Assembly: GCA_041946755.1 (NCBI GenBank)
Contig: JBHGBB010000012.1
Coordinates: 1-36,571, forward strand
Source of the DNA: JBHGBB01 sp041946755
Lineage (GTDB): Bacteria > UBP4 > UBA4092 > JAOAEQ01
DNA: 36,571 bases
Reading direction: 5' to 3'
A program made the translations under genes and the position numbers. Positions within the stretch are counted from its first letter, which is position 1. Every line of letters begins with the position of its first letter. The notes under the pieces were generated by a model. That model was not told the origin of the DNA, made no database searches, and saw nothing but the letters and a program-made list of their open reading frames with translations. Shown piece by piece: positions 22,847 through 31,673 of the stretch.

Positions 22847-25159
22847 ATGCAAAGAACTATTTTCACTTGGCTGAAATCTTTACTACCGGATAGTTGCGCG
22901 CTAGGTTTATTGGTAATACTCGGCTTGGTACCGTTTGCGATGCTGTTTACCAGTCAGCCGTTTATTTATGGCGATAATAGTTTCCATTATGCCGAATTCT
23001 ATTACGCTTTAACGCAACCGATACTAGCCAATGGGCAGCTCATTCATTGGAATCCCGATTGGTTTGCCGGAATCCCGGAATTCCAGTTTTATCCGGTCGG
23101 ATTTGTTATCTTTGGTATTTTACTCTATTCCTTATCATTCCATTTATTATCGATCGGATTCCTCTATAACCTCCTGTTATTAATAGCCTTGATTTTCCCT
23201 GCTATCGCCGGATATTTACTGATTCGCAAACTCGGATTTCATTATATCGCAGCTTTTTTTTCAGGATTATTCCTATTAATCTTACCTAATTTCGGAATCG
23301 CTGGCGGGTTCTATTATGGGGTCTTTATCGGTTTATTCAGTTCGCGCATTGCATTCGGTTTAGGTTTAATTTCACTCTGGTTTGGTATCAACCTCTTTGC
23401 ACATCCTGAACGATACCGATATGCGGTCGGAATAGCAATTTCGCTCGCATTAACCATCCTATTTCATCCGGACCTGCTGGCAATACCGATTGCATTTCTT
23501 GCAGCGTTATTGATCGGATTATATACCCGGAATAAACAAGCGGTCAAACCTTTCTTAAAATCGATTACCATTCCGATTATTATCGGAGTCGGATTAACCG
23601 GATTCTGGCTGATTCCGATGTTGGCTAATCATGGGTATACTGCTTCGATGCAGATTTGGAGTAATAAAATCAGGTTTACTCCGGATTTGACTGGACTCGG
23701 TAATCTAATCCAATCATTATGGCATCGCAATACCGATAAATTCATAATCGGCTTCTTTTGCTGTTCTATCCTCTATGCCTTGAACCCGAAAAACAGCCGG
23801 AATAACGAGGGTTTTCTAGCAGCATTAATGATCACTCCGGGCATAATCCTCATCGGTATTATAATTATCAAATATCTGGTGATGGGATTATTCCAGATAA
23901 CGGCTATCGACCCGGCGAGATTGATTGATGGAATAACGGTATACCTTATTCTGGGTGCCGGGATTGGATTCTATCAATTAATCGAGTTAACGTATCGCTA
24001 TCTTGTGCAATGGAAACAGAATCTCAAATCGAAGCTTATCGGTAGTATAACTTTATTCTTATTATTTATTATGTTTTATTATGCCAGTTTTAGAATCATT
24101 TATGTGTATTTCGATTTTCCAAAAATGTTTTATCGTAATCCATTTTTACCGTATATACTCAAAAACTATCAATTAGACGAACTATGGAAAAAGCTGGCGG
24201 AAGATAAAATCCCGATTAATCCCTCGGAACAAAGTAGGAAGTTTATTCCGAGCAATTCGGAGTCAAAAGTCGGCAATCGGAATAATTTTGAATCCCTAAT
24301 CCGCAATCATCAATTGGCAATAGAAGAGGGCCGGATCCTCATCACCGCGATCGGTTTATCGGTAAAAGGTATGCCGATATATTTCAAATCGCAAGCGTTA
24401 TGTTTAACTCCGATATATACCGGTTTATCCCGAGCGAAGTCGAGAGGTAGGCAGATTATCGGGGGAACAAATGCGCCGTTTTATCCGATTGCGAGTTATC
24501 TCTATTTTGGCAAGAAACCGCCGTTGGTTATCCAAACTGAAGCGGATAAATTCGATAACCGGTCGCTGCTCGGTATCCCTTGGGAACAGATGGAAGAGTC
24601 CCGGTTACTCGATTTTTGCCGGAGACTGAATATAACCGATATCGTAGTAAATCAGAATGAAGATAAGGTGCTGGAGTTCTTTAGTCGCAGTACTTCATTT
24701 AGATTAGCTCAGGAGATAGACGAATTTAAAATCTATTCTATTCCGAATTATACTCCTAGCTGGATTGAGTATGATTCGACCAAAGCAGATATTTCAGTCA
24801 CTTCATTTACTGCCGATTCGATTAGTCTTAGTGTGACATCAGTGGTTACTGCTACTCCGATATTAGTCAAGGTCGCTTACTATCCATGCTGGAAAGCGGT
24901 ATTAGTTAATTCCGCTTCCCGCTTTCGCGGGAATGATGTCATCCCTGCGAAGGCAGGGATCCAATCCGCAATTGCAGTATCCTCCGATGAAATAGGTTTG
25001 ATGCACCTGGTTCTCCCGCCGGGGGAAAATTATCAGGTGCAACTCCAGTATCAGCGAACCGGGGCTGAAACCATCGGGTATCTTATCTCGATTTTCAGCT
25101 TTCTTGTTCTTCTGTCTTATTCCCTAGTATCTCACCGCAAAAAGTCATTACCTAAATAA
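22847..25159 (+). CDS. PTPS-related polytopic membrane protein (copy 2)
   Basis: 770 residues, a paralogue of the product of 20552-22777. It keeps FIYGDNSFHYAEFYY and DWFAGIPEFQFYPVG in the first loop and about ten membrane segments. The C-terminal region aligns closely (GIPWEQMEESRLLDFCRRLN; then YTPSWIEYDSTKADISVTSF; then VKVAYYPCWKAVLVN). It carries repeat-derived peptides at three places: the linker after LDELWKKL, the segment after PIYT, and the stretch after VLVNS. Probably an envelope polysaccharide or glycoprotein enzyme of the GT-C-like type. It is 69 bases from copy 1 and may be co-transcribed with it. Confidence 0.78.
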   Translation: MQRTIFTWLKSLLPDSCALGLLVILGLVPFAMLFTSQPFIYGDNSFHYAEFYYALTQPILANGQLIHWNPDWFAGIPEFQFYPVGFVIFGILLYSLSFHLLSIGFLYNLLLLIALIFPAIAGYLLIRKLGFHYIAAFFSGLFLLILPNFGIAGGFYYGVFIGLFSSRIAFGLGLISLWFGINLFAHPERYRYAVGIAISLALTILFHPDLLAIPIAFLAALLIGLYTRNKQAVKPFLKSITIPIIIGVGLTGFWLIPMLANHGYTASMQIWSNKIRFTPDLTGLGNLIQSLWHRNTDKFIIGFFCCSILYALNPKNSRNNEGFLAALMITPGIILIGIIIIKYLVMGLFQITAIDPARLIDGITVYLILGAGIGFYQLIELTYRYLVQWKQNLKSKLIGSITLFLLFIMFYYASFRIIYVYFDFPKMFYRNPFLPYILKNYQLDELWKKLAEDKIPINPSEQSRKFIPSNSESKVGNRNNFESLIRNHQLAIEEGRILITAIGLSVKGMPIYFKSQALCLTPIYTGLSRAKSRGRQIIGGTNAPFYPIASYLYFGKKPPLVIQTEADKFDNRSLLGIPWEQMEESRLLDFCRRLNITDIVVNQNEDKVLEFFSRSTSFRLAQEIDEFKIYSIPNYTPSWIEYDSTKADISVTSFTADSISLSVTSVVTATPILVKVAYYPCWKAVLVNSASRFRGNDVIPAKAGIQSAIAVSSDEIGLMHLVLPPGENYQVQLQYQRTGAETIGYLISIFSFLVLLSYSLVSHRKKSLPK
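24247..24310. repeat. Repeat-like linker in PTPS-related copy 2
   Basis: A TCCGA/TCGGA pair, a CGGCAATCGG segment and AATCCGCAATC (24298-24308) encode the polar linker IPSNSESKVGN then RNNFESLIRN. The corresponding linker in copy 1 is made of a different repeat. Confidence 0.45.
24422..24447. repeat. AGCGAAGTCGAG repeat in frame in PTPS-related copy 2
   Basis: GGTTTATCCCGAGCGAAGTC then GAGAGG adds eight codons (LSRAKSRG) and turns IYTDRQIIGG of copy 1 into IYTG...RQIIGG. The CGAGCGAAGTCGAG core is a common dispersed bacterial repeat. Confidence 0.65.
24917..24960. repeat. Double hairpin repeat in frame in PTPS-related copy 2
   Basis: TCCCGC/GCGGGA (24917-24922, 24927-24932) and ATCCCTGC/GCAGGGAT (24941-24948, 24953-24960) form two adjacent hairpins of the common TCCCGC...GCGGGAATGA type. 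They encode SRFRGNDVIPAKAGIQ, a phrase typical of repeats translated inside genes. Confidence 0.85.
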
Positions 25160-25178
25160 TTGCCGATCCCGGAGCAGC

Positions 25179-25405
25179 ACCGAACGAGATCGATCTCGTT
25201 CGGTCTAACTCCATGATTTGCTAACGAAATAAAGGCATCTTTCCCGGTAACAAAAAATCAAGATATACCGATAATCTAGTTCCGAGAGAAATCAGATTAT
25301 CTAATAGATAATCTGATTTTAAATTGATAAATCAAGAGTTGACGATGGTGTCTATTGTATCTAGGCCTTTGGAAAAGCAAGTTTGCTATTAGAAAACTTG
25401 CTTTT
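25179..25405. other. Three consecutive hairpins in a long intergenic region
   Basis: The 25160-25585 gap holds three strong inverted repeats. ACCGAACGAGATC/GATCTCGTTCGGT (25179-25204) is a perfect 26-base palindrome. AAATCAGATTATCT/AGATAATCTGATTT (25289-25302, 25306-25319) has a 14-bp stem and a 3-base loop. AAAAGCAAGTTT/AAACTTGCTTTT (25373-25384, 25394-25405) has a 12-bp stem. None has a proper U-run, though the second is followed by TTTT. One or more could end the upstream transcript. I see no convincing promoter or gene in the remaining stretch. Confidence 0.6.
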
Positions 25406-25585
25406 AGTAGGGGTTAAACATCTTCAACCTATGATTTGATTAATATATAACCATAATAATATCAAGACCATACATAAATAATGCAAATTTCACCTAATAT
25501 TTAAGCGTTTAGATGTGTCTATTACTATATAGATATAAATTCCTAAATCCCAACTTCAAATATCAAATTAAGAGGTAGAAATAAT

Positions 25586-28006
25586 ATGACCAATCAATCG
25601 AGTTGTTTCGTTCCTACGTTCTTCCGTTCTTTTGTTATTATTATATTTCTTAGTTTTCTTGTTAGCTTTTCTTTCTCCGGCCAACTCATTTATTCAACCT
25701 TTTTGGGCGGTGGAGAAGGATTTAGTATTGCTCTTGACAATTCAGGAAATGCTTATACTACTGGATATACAAATTCTTCTTTTTTTCCAACTACACCTGG
25801 AGCATTTGATACTTTATCTAACGGTTCTTCAGATGTTTTTGTAACTAAACTTAATTCTACTGGAACTGCTTTAATCTATTCCACTTACTTAGGTGGCGAA
25901 GGTGAAGATGAAGGATATGCTATTACTGTGGATGGTTCAGGATGCGCTTATGTTACTGGATATACAGAGTCAAATCATTTTCCAACAACACCTGGCGCAT
26001 TTGATACATCATATAATGGGAATGGGGATATTTTTATTACAAAACTCAAAACAAATGGGACTGCTTTAGTTTATTCGACTTATTTTGGTGGTGCAAAGCC
26101 TGACAATGGTTATGGTATTGCTGTCGATAACTCTGGGAATATTTATATTACCGGAGAGACTGAATCTCACGATTTTCCAACCACACCCAGTGCCTTCGAT
26201 ACATCATTTAATGGGGTATATAGAGATGCATATGTAAGTAAACTGAATGCGAATGGAACCGGATTAGTTTATTCAACCTATCTTGGTGGAACTGACGATG
26301 ATGGATGCAATACTATTGTATTAGATAGTTCAGGGAATGCATTTGTTGTCGGATATACCTTGTCGACAGATTATCCGACTACACCCGGAGTATTCCGACC
26401 TTCAAATCATGTCGCTCATGATGCATTTGTAACTAAATTAAATGCGGATGGAACAGTATTAATCTATTCTACTTATTTGACTGGTTATCATGGTACTTAT
26501 GGTTCTGACATTGTCATAGATGATTCGGGAAATTCCTATATTACCGGCGATACTCAGAATCCTTATTTTCCTACTACGCCAGGCGCTTTCGATGTTTCTT
26601 TAAATGGATTGATAGATGCTTTTGTTACCAAACTAAATGCGAATGGAACAGCATTACTATATTCAACTTACTTAGGTGGTACAGGTGATGATGAAGGTAA
26701 TAGTATTGCAATTGATGATTCAGGAAATGTTTATATTACTGGATATACCATGTCTACTGATTTTCCGACGACACCAGATGCATACGATACTTCATATTGT
26801 TGGTCGTCAGATGTTTTTGTATGTAAGCTTAATGCTATGGGTACAGCACTGCTTTATTCATCATATTTGGGTGGGATTAATTCTGAAGAAAATACTGGAG
26901 TTAAAATTGATTATTTTGGTAATGCCTATATTACCGGCAATACTTATTATTATCCTAGTTCACCTAACTTTCCCACTACACCATTTGCATTCAATACTTC
27001 TCTTGTTGCAGGATCTAATGTTTTTGTAACTAAAATGTCGCTGAATCCTTACTTTAATATCAATAGTGAATTTACTGATAGCAATGATACCAATTTCTGG
27101 TATTTTGAGAAGTATGGGGATGGGACTGGGGCAGGCACGCTATTACTAGATACCACTTACGGCTTTGTGGCGATATATCAGAATCCTGAAGAAAAAGGGA
27201 AACTTACTCAGATATTTTCGGTGCCTTCTACCGGTTGGTATACTGCGAAAGCTAAAGTATGGACTACTATAGCTGATCCATCTAAACAGCAGAAAGTATA
27301 TTTATATCTCCAAGAATTAGATGAGCATAATCAGGTGGTTGCCTCCGGAACTCAGGTTATCCAACCCGGGAGTGGGTACTTCAGTAGTGCCTGGAATCCG
27401 AAAGAGCTAGCCATATCGTTCTATGCCCAAGGAACCAAACTAGCGGTGCAATTAGTTGCAATCAATCCGGCTAATAGTGGGGAAATCGGGAGTTTATGCA
27501 TTGATTATATTCGGGTGACCGATGGAGTTGAAATACCATCAAATGCAATCACCTTGATCAATCCGAGTTTTGATGATGAGACTAATGGTTGGCTCTTAGA
27601 ACCCTATGGCGATGCGCCATATGCTGGGATATGGACTACTGCTTGGTCGGTATTAGCGTTAACCCAAGATGGAGGAAATAAAGGGAAGGCAAGCCAATTA
27701 TTCAGTTTACCAACTACTGACCAGAATGTCTATGCTTCCGCTTGGGTATATGGCGATGCCACCTCGATATCTGAAACACAAAAAGTATATTTATATCTCT
27801 ATGATTATGCTTCAGGATACCAAAAAGTTATTGATAGTGGAGATATGATTCTGCAGCCCGGGAAATGGACTCCCGGCCAATGGCATCAACTCCAATTCGT
27901 TTTCCCGGCATCAATCCAAACCAATACCGTTCAGTTAGTCGGCATTAATCCTACCAGTAACTCCTGGGCTAGCCTCTATTTCGATGAGGTAGAAGTGAAA
28001 CAATAA
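25586..28006 (+). CDS. Secreted SBBP-repeat protein with two C-terminal sandwich modules (copy 1)
   Basis: A signal peptide (residues about 14-32, ending FSFSG) is followed by seven units of about 65 residues: LIYSTYLGG, then a Gly/Asp-rich turn, SGNAYITGYT, DFPTTPGAFDTS, and DVFVTKLN..GTA. These are SBBP repeats; seven is the number needed to close a seven-bladed propeller. From about residue 490 come two modules (FWYFEKYGDGTGAG...FSVPSTGWYTAKAKV, and NGWLLEPYGDAPYAGIW...VEVKQ) that look like carbohydrate-binding-module-like beta-sandwiches. It is likely an exported or surface protein. GAGGT precedes the ATG. The paralogue follows at 28159. Confidence 0.85.
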   Translation: MTNQSSCFVPTFFRSFVIIIFLSFLVSFSFSGQLIYSTFLGGGEGFSIALDNSGNAYTTGYTNSSFFPTTPGAFDTLSNGSSDVFVTKLNSTGTALIYSTYLGGEGEDEGYAITVDGSGCAYVTGYTESNHFPTTPGAFDTSYNGNGDIFITKLKTNGTALVYSTYFGGAKPDNGYGIAVDNSGNIYITGETESHDFPTTPSAFDTSFNGVYRDAYVSKLNANGTGLVYSTYLGGTDDDGCNTIVLDSSGNAFVVGYTLSTDYPTTPGVFRPSNHVAHDAFVTKLNADGTVLIYSTYLTGYHGTYGSDIVIDDSGNSYITGDTQNPYFPTTPGAFDVSLNGLIDAFVTKLNANGTALLYSTYLGGTGDDEGNSIAIDDSGNVYITGYTMSTDFPTTPDAYDTSYCWSSDVFVCKLNAMGTALLYSSYLGGINSEENTGVKIDYFGNAYITGNTYYYPSSPNFPTTPFAFNTSLVAGSNVFVTKMSLNPYFNINSEFTDSNDTNFWYFEKYGDGTGAGTLLLDTTYGFVAIYQNPEEKGKLTQIFSVPSTGWYTAKAKVWTTIADPSKQQKVYLYLQELDEHNQVVASGTQVIQPGSGYFSSAWNPKELAISFYAQGTKLAVQLVAINPANSGEIGSLCIDYIRVTDGVEIPSNAITLINPSFDDETNGWLLEPYGDAPYAGIWTTAWSVLALTQDGGNKGKASQLFSLPTTDQNVYASAWVYGDATSISETQKVYLYLYDYASGYQKVIDSGDMILQPGKWTPGQWHQLQFVFPASIQTNTVQLVGINPTSNSWASLYFDEVEVKQ

Positions 28007-28046
28007 TTTACTGCCAATAGCTCGAATATTAGTGAATTAAACGAAT

Positions 28047-28115
28047 ATACCACAGAGATTCAGGATTGCAGAGAAAACCTTTGAGTTACTTTGATCATAG
28101 GTGATTCTGTGGTAT
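28047..28115. repeat. Inverted repeat between the SBBP genes
   Basis: ATACCACAGA (28047-28056) pairs perfectly with TCTGTGGTAT (28106-28115), separated by about 49 bases that include GATTGCAGAG, a match to the CGCAGAG-type repeats. It fills most of the 152-base spacer between the two genes. Confidence 0.6.
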
Positions 28116-28158
28116 AGTCTTTAATTTATGTCTTAGACTATTCTAATAGGGTAAGTAT

Positions 28159-30561
28159 ATGCGCTGTCGTATTTCTATGCTTTGGTGTTTCGGTTTTTCC
28201 GTTCTTATATTTTTCAGCTCTTTAGTTACTTTTTCTTCGGCTGGTACGTTGATCTATTCGACCTATCTCGGTGGTGGGGATAATGACGAAAGTCATGGTA
28301 TCGCACTCGATAATTCAGAGAACGCCTATATTACCGGAGAGACGGATTCAATCGATTTTCCAACTATCCCCAATGCATTTGATATTTCAGCAAATGGGTC
28401 TCGAGATGTTTTTGTAACCAAACTCAATACCACCGGAACTGCGCTTGTCTATTCGACCTATATCGGCGGCGGAAATTATGATATCGGTCATGCTATTACC
28501 GTAGATAATTCAGGAAATGCTTATATAATCGGATATACTGATTCCTCTGATTTTCCGACTACACCTGGCGCTTATAGTGGGACATATAATGGGGATACCG
28601 ATGGTTTTATAATAAAAATCAATGCGACTGGAACCGCATTGGTCTATTCGACCTACATAGGCGGTGGAAGTGTTGACATTCCTTATGGTATCACTATCGA
28701 TAACCTGGGGAACACTTATATAACCGGATTTACTAATTCTGCTGATTATCCGATTACGCCCAGTGCTTATAGTACAACATATCATGGATATCGGGATGTT
28801 TTTGTAACAAAACTTAATACTCAAGGAACGGCATTACTCTATTCGACCTACTTGGGAGGTGGAGATCCTGAAATGGCTTATGGTATCGTTATCGACAGTT
28901 CGGACAATGCCTATATTACCGGACTAACATTGTCCTCCGATTTTCCGACTAGCTCCGGTGCGTTTGATACTACATTCAATGGGCTGGAAGATGTTTTTGT
29001 GACTAAACTTGATGCTACCGGAACCGCATTACTCTATTCGACTTACTTAGGTGGTAAGCGCCATGACGGAGGGATTGGTATTGCTATCGATAGTTCGGAG
29101 AATGTCTATATTACCGGAAGAACTCGTTCCACTGATTTTCCGACTACCCCTGGTGCCTTCGATACTTTATATAATGGATTATATGATGCTTTTATAAGCA
29201 AACTTAATGCAGCCGGAACCGCATTAATATACTCATCCTATGTAGGTGGTGGAAATAATGATTTTGGTAATGGTATAACCATCGATAGCATCGGGAACGC
29301 CTATGTTACCGGAAGAACTAATTCCACCGATTTTCCAACTACTGCTGATGCCTATGATAAAACTTTTAATGGGGATACGGATGTTTTTGTGAGTAAACTT
29401 AATGCGACCGGAACCGTGTTGAATTATTCGACTTACTTGGGCGGTGGTAGTTATGATGAAGGTAATGCTATTGCCATAAATGGATCTGGGGTAGTCTATC
29501 TATCGGGATATACTCATTCTACTGATTTTCCGTCTACAGCCGGTGCATTCAGTCCCTTACTTAATGGCGGAGAGGATGCATTTGTGATTAAAATGTCATT
29601 GGGTGATATCAATCCTTACCTAAATAGTTATGGAGAATTTACGATAGGTAGTGATACCTTGTATTGGTATTTTGAGAAGTATGGAGATGGGATAAGTGCC
29701 GGAACCTTATCGTGGGTAAGTTCATATCAATGTGTTAATCTATCTCAAACTCCGGGGCAGAAAGGGAAGTTAACCCAGGTGTTTTCGGTTCCAAGTACTG
29801 GTTGGTATACGGCGGTAGCAAGGGTATTAACGGATATAACAAATATGAGTAAACAACAAAAGGTATATATATACTTACAGGAATTGGATAGTAGCGATGC
29901 TATTGTAGCTGCTGGAAATCAAGTGGTTCAATCGGGATCAGGTGGTCTCAGTGGCAGGTGGAAGCAGCTGCAGATTTCATTCTATGCGCAGAAAACAGTT
30001 TTAGGGGTTCAGGTGGTAGCAATCAATCCGACGAATAGCAATGCTACCGGGAGTTTATATCTTGACGATATCTGGGTTTATGCTGCCACACCGCAAGGAA
30101 CGACTCCGATTCTCTTGACCAATCCTAGTTTTGATACTGGAACCGTTGGCTGGATGTATGCGATTTATGCTGATGGAACTGGACCGGGAATATGGTCTGA
30201 ATGGAGCGGTTTTTTAATTGGGTCGCAAGCCGGCGGTGAGAAAGGGAGAGTTAGTCAAATATATAGTTCTTCTACCAGCAACTCTCTCGGTTCTGTTTGG
30301 ATATATAGCGGAGCAACTGCAGCAAATAATACCCAGAAAATATATTTATATATTTATAGCTATGATAGTGAATATACCACTATTATCGGAAGCGGAAATG
30401 CAATACTTCAACCCGGGAAATGGATTCCCGGAGAGTGGCGGCAACTCCAGTTTGAGTATACTCCATTCACGGTATATAATGCGGTACAATTGGTATCAAT
30501 CAATCCGATCGGTAATCCCTATCAAGCAATCTATTTTGATGAGGTAGTAATAAAACAGTAG
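28159..30561 (+). CDS. Secreted SBBP-repeat protein with two C-terminal sandwich modules (copy 2)
   Basis: 800 residues, with the same architecture as the product of 25586-28006: signal peptide (FGFSVLIFFSSLVTFSSAG), seven SBBP units (LIYSTYLGGGDNDESHGIAL and so on), then two C-terminal modules (YWYFEKYGDGISAGTL...VFSVPSTGWYTAVARV, and VGWMYAIYADGTGPGIW...VVIKQ). The repeats differ from copy 1 at many positions while the C-terminal modules align closely, so duplication was followed by divergence of the blades. AGGG lies about 8 bases before the ATG. Likely extracellular and possibly a glycan- or protein-binding adhesin. Confidence 0.85.
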   Translation: MRCRISMLWCFGFSVLIFFSSLVTFSSAGTLIYSTYLGGGDNDESHGIALDNSENAYITGETDSIDFPTIPNAFDISANGSRDVFVTKLNTTGTALVYSTYIGGGNYDIGHAITVDNSGNAYIIGYTDSSDFPTTPGAYSGTYNGDTDGFIIKINATGTALVYSTYIGGGSVDIPYGITIDNLGNTYITGFTNSADYPITPSAYSTTYHGYRDVFVTKLNTQGTALLYSTYLGGGDPEMAYGIVIDSSDNAYITGLTLSSDFPTSSGAFDTTFNGLEDVFVTKLDATGTALLYSTYLGGKRHDGGIGIAIDSSENVYITGRTRSTDFPTTPGAFDTLYNGLYDAFISKLNAAGTALIYSSYVGGGNNDFGNGITIDSIGNAYVTGRTNSTDFPTTADAYDKTFNGDTDVFVSKLNATGTVLNYSTYLGGGSYDEGNAIAINGSGVVYLSGYTHSTDFPSTAGAFSPLLNGGEDAFVIKMSLGDINPYLNSYGEFTIGSDTLYWYFEKYGDGISAGTLSWVSSYQCVNLSQTPGQKGKLTQVFSVPSTGWYTAVARVLTDITNMSKQQKVYIYLQELDSSDAIVAAGNQVVQSGSGGLSGRWKQLQISFYAQKTVLGVQVVAINPTNSNATGSLYLDDIWVYAATPQGTTPILLTNPSFDTGTVGWMYAIYADGTGPGIWSEWSGFLIGSQAGGEKGRVSQIYSSSTSNSLGSVWIYSGATAANNTQKIYLYIYSYDSEYTTIIGSGNAILQPGKWIPGEWRQLQFEYTPFTVYNAVQLVSINPIGNPYQAIYFDEVVIKQ

Positions 30562-30610
30562 TATGTATACAGGGGAACCCTGAGTTTGTTCCTTACTACT
30601 TTCTACTGAA

Positions 30611-31645
30611 CTACTGTCTACTGCTTTTTTCCCAGATAGCATGGGTATAAGCAGTAGCACTGATATCTTGGGTAAGATATCCATGTTTTCTGAGTAAATC
30701 TATATTATGATTAAACTCAGCTGGGTCGAGGTATCCGAGTTTAGGTGAGTTTGATCCTGTAGGTTTGATAAGTTTAATTATCTCCCGTAATCTAACCAAT
30801 TCTTGGTCATGTTGCATAATATTCTGTTTATCATAACTTAAGATGATTTCGACCGTTTCTCCCGGATTATCAATTGCGTATTGCCATCCTTTTAATGTCG
30901 CATGCAGGAATCGCTGACATAATTCCGGTTGCTCTTGAACCGTTTTGTCAGTAGTAAAAATCCCATCTTCTAGCAATCCCCAATTTGAGGTAGAAGCGTC
31001 GAAAACAACCAGGTCAGTAGTATTAACTCCTTTTTCCAATAGGGTTAGGTACCCGTCATATCCCATAGTCGGGATCGCATCTACCTGATTATCGATAAAC
31101 GGTTTAATGGTTTTCTTCTGGGGTATCAACTGAACAATTTTCGCATCTAATCCTGCGGCTTGAGTCAGAAATGTCATGGTTCCAATATCTCTTGGTTCCG
31201 GCCATATCCCTAACCGTTTATGCATAAAATCTGTCGGTAGATTAATCCCTTTGCTTTTTTTAGCGATTATCTTTAGTCCGCTTTTCTGGAATATCTGGGC
31301 GATATTAACTACCGGTTTCCCTTTATCCCGGTAAATCAGTAGTTCCGGTAACCAGGTGACACCAAACGTTTCAGTTCCATTAAGAACACTCTCTTCCGGC
31401 CGATCTTCCCAATCGCTAGTCTGGAGCCGGACTTCTAACCCTTCATCAGCATAATATCCTTTTGTTACCGCAACATAATATCCAGCATATTCAACTCCAA
31501 GCCCGCCGTTTAATCGAAGGCTGACTTTTTCAGAATTACCTGACGATGGTTTCTTAGAACCACCACAACCAAATGAAAAAGCTAAGCAGAAAGATATAAA
31601 TACTAGGTATTTAACGAGTTTGGATTTTAAAGATTGATTTGACAT
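30611..31645 (-). CDS. NMT1/THI5-type ABC substrate-binding lipoprotein
   Basis: 344 residues. The N-terminus carries a hydrophobic stretch ending SFGC (Cys27), a plausible though not perfect lipobox. LNGGLGVEYAGYYVAVTKGYYADEGLEV is the classic opening of NMT1/THI5-like binding proteins (SsuA, thiamine-precursor and similar), and later DNQVDAIPTMGYDGYLTL and LCQRFLHATLKGWQYAIDN also fit. No ABC permease or ATPase gene is nearby, so the ligand is unknown. Its start is 28 bases after the PDZ-cohesin gene, suggesting one transcript. No Shine-Dalgarno is seen. Confidence 0.85.
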   Translation of the reverse strand: MSNQSLKSKLVKYLVFISFCLAFSFGCGGSKKPSSGNSEKVSLRLNGGLGVEYAGYYVAVTKGYYADEGLEVRLQTSDWEDRPEESVLNGTETFGVTWLPELLIYRDKGKPVVNIAQIFQKSGLKIIAKKSKGINLPTDFMHKRLGIWPEPRDIGTMTFLTQAAGLDAKIVQLIPQKKTIKPFIDNQVDAIPTMGYDGYLTLLEKGVNTTDLVVFDASTSNWGLLEDGIFTTDKTVQEQPELCQRFLHATLKGWQYAIDNPGETVEIILSYDKQNIMQHDQELVRLREIIKLIKPTGSNSPKLGYLDPAEFNHNIDLLRKHGYLTQDISATAYTHAIWEKSSRQ

Positions 31646-31673
31646 TTTGATTTGGAAATTTGGATTAAATTAC

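Noticed and set aside
127..25405. CRISPR array among the many repeats
   Set aside because: Repeats are palindromic, varied in family, irregularly spaced and often within genes; there are no regular spacers or cas genes.
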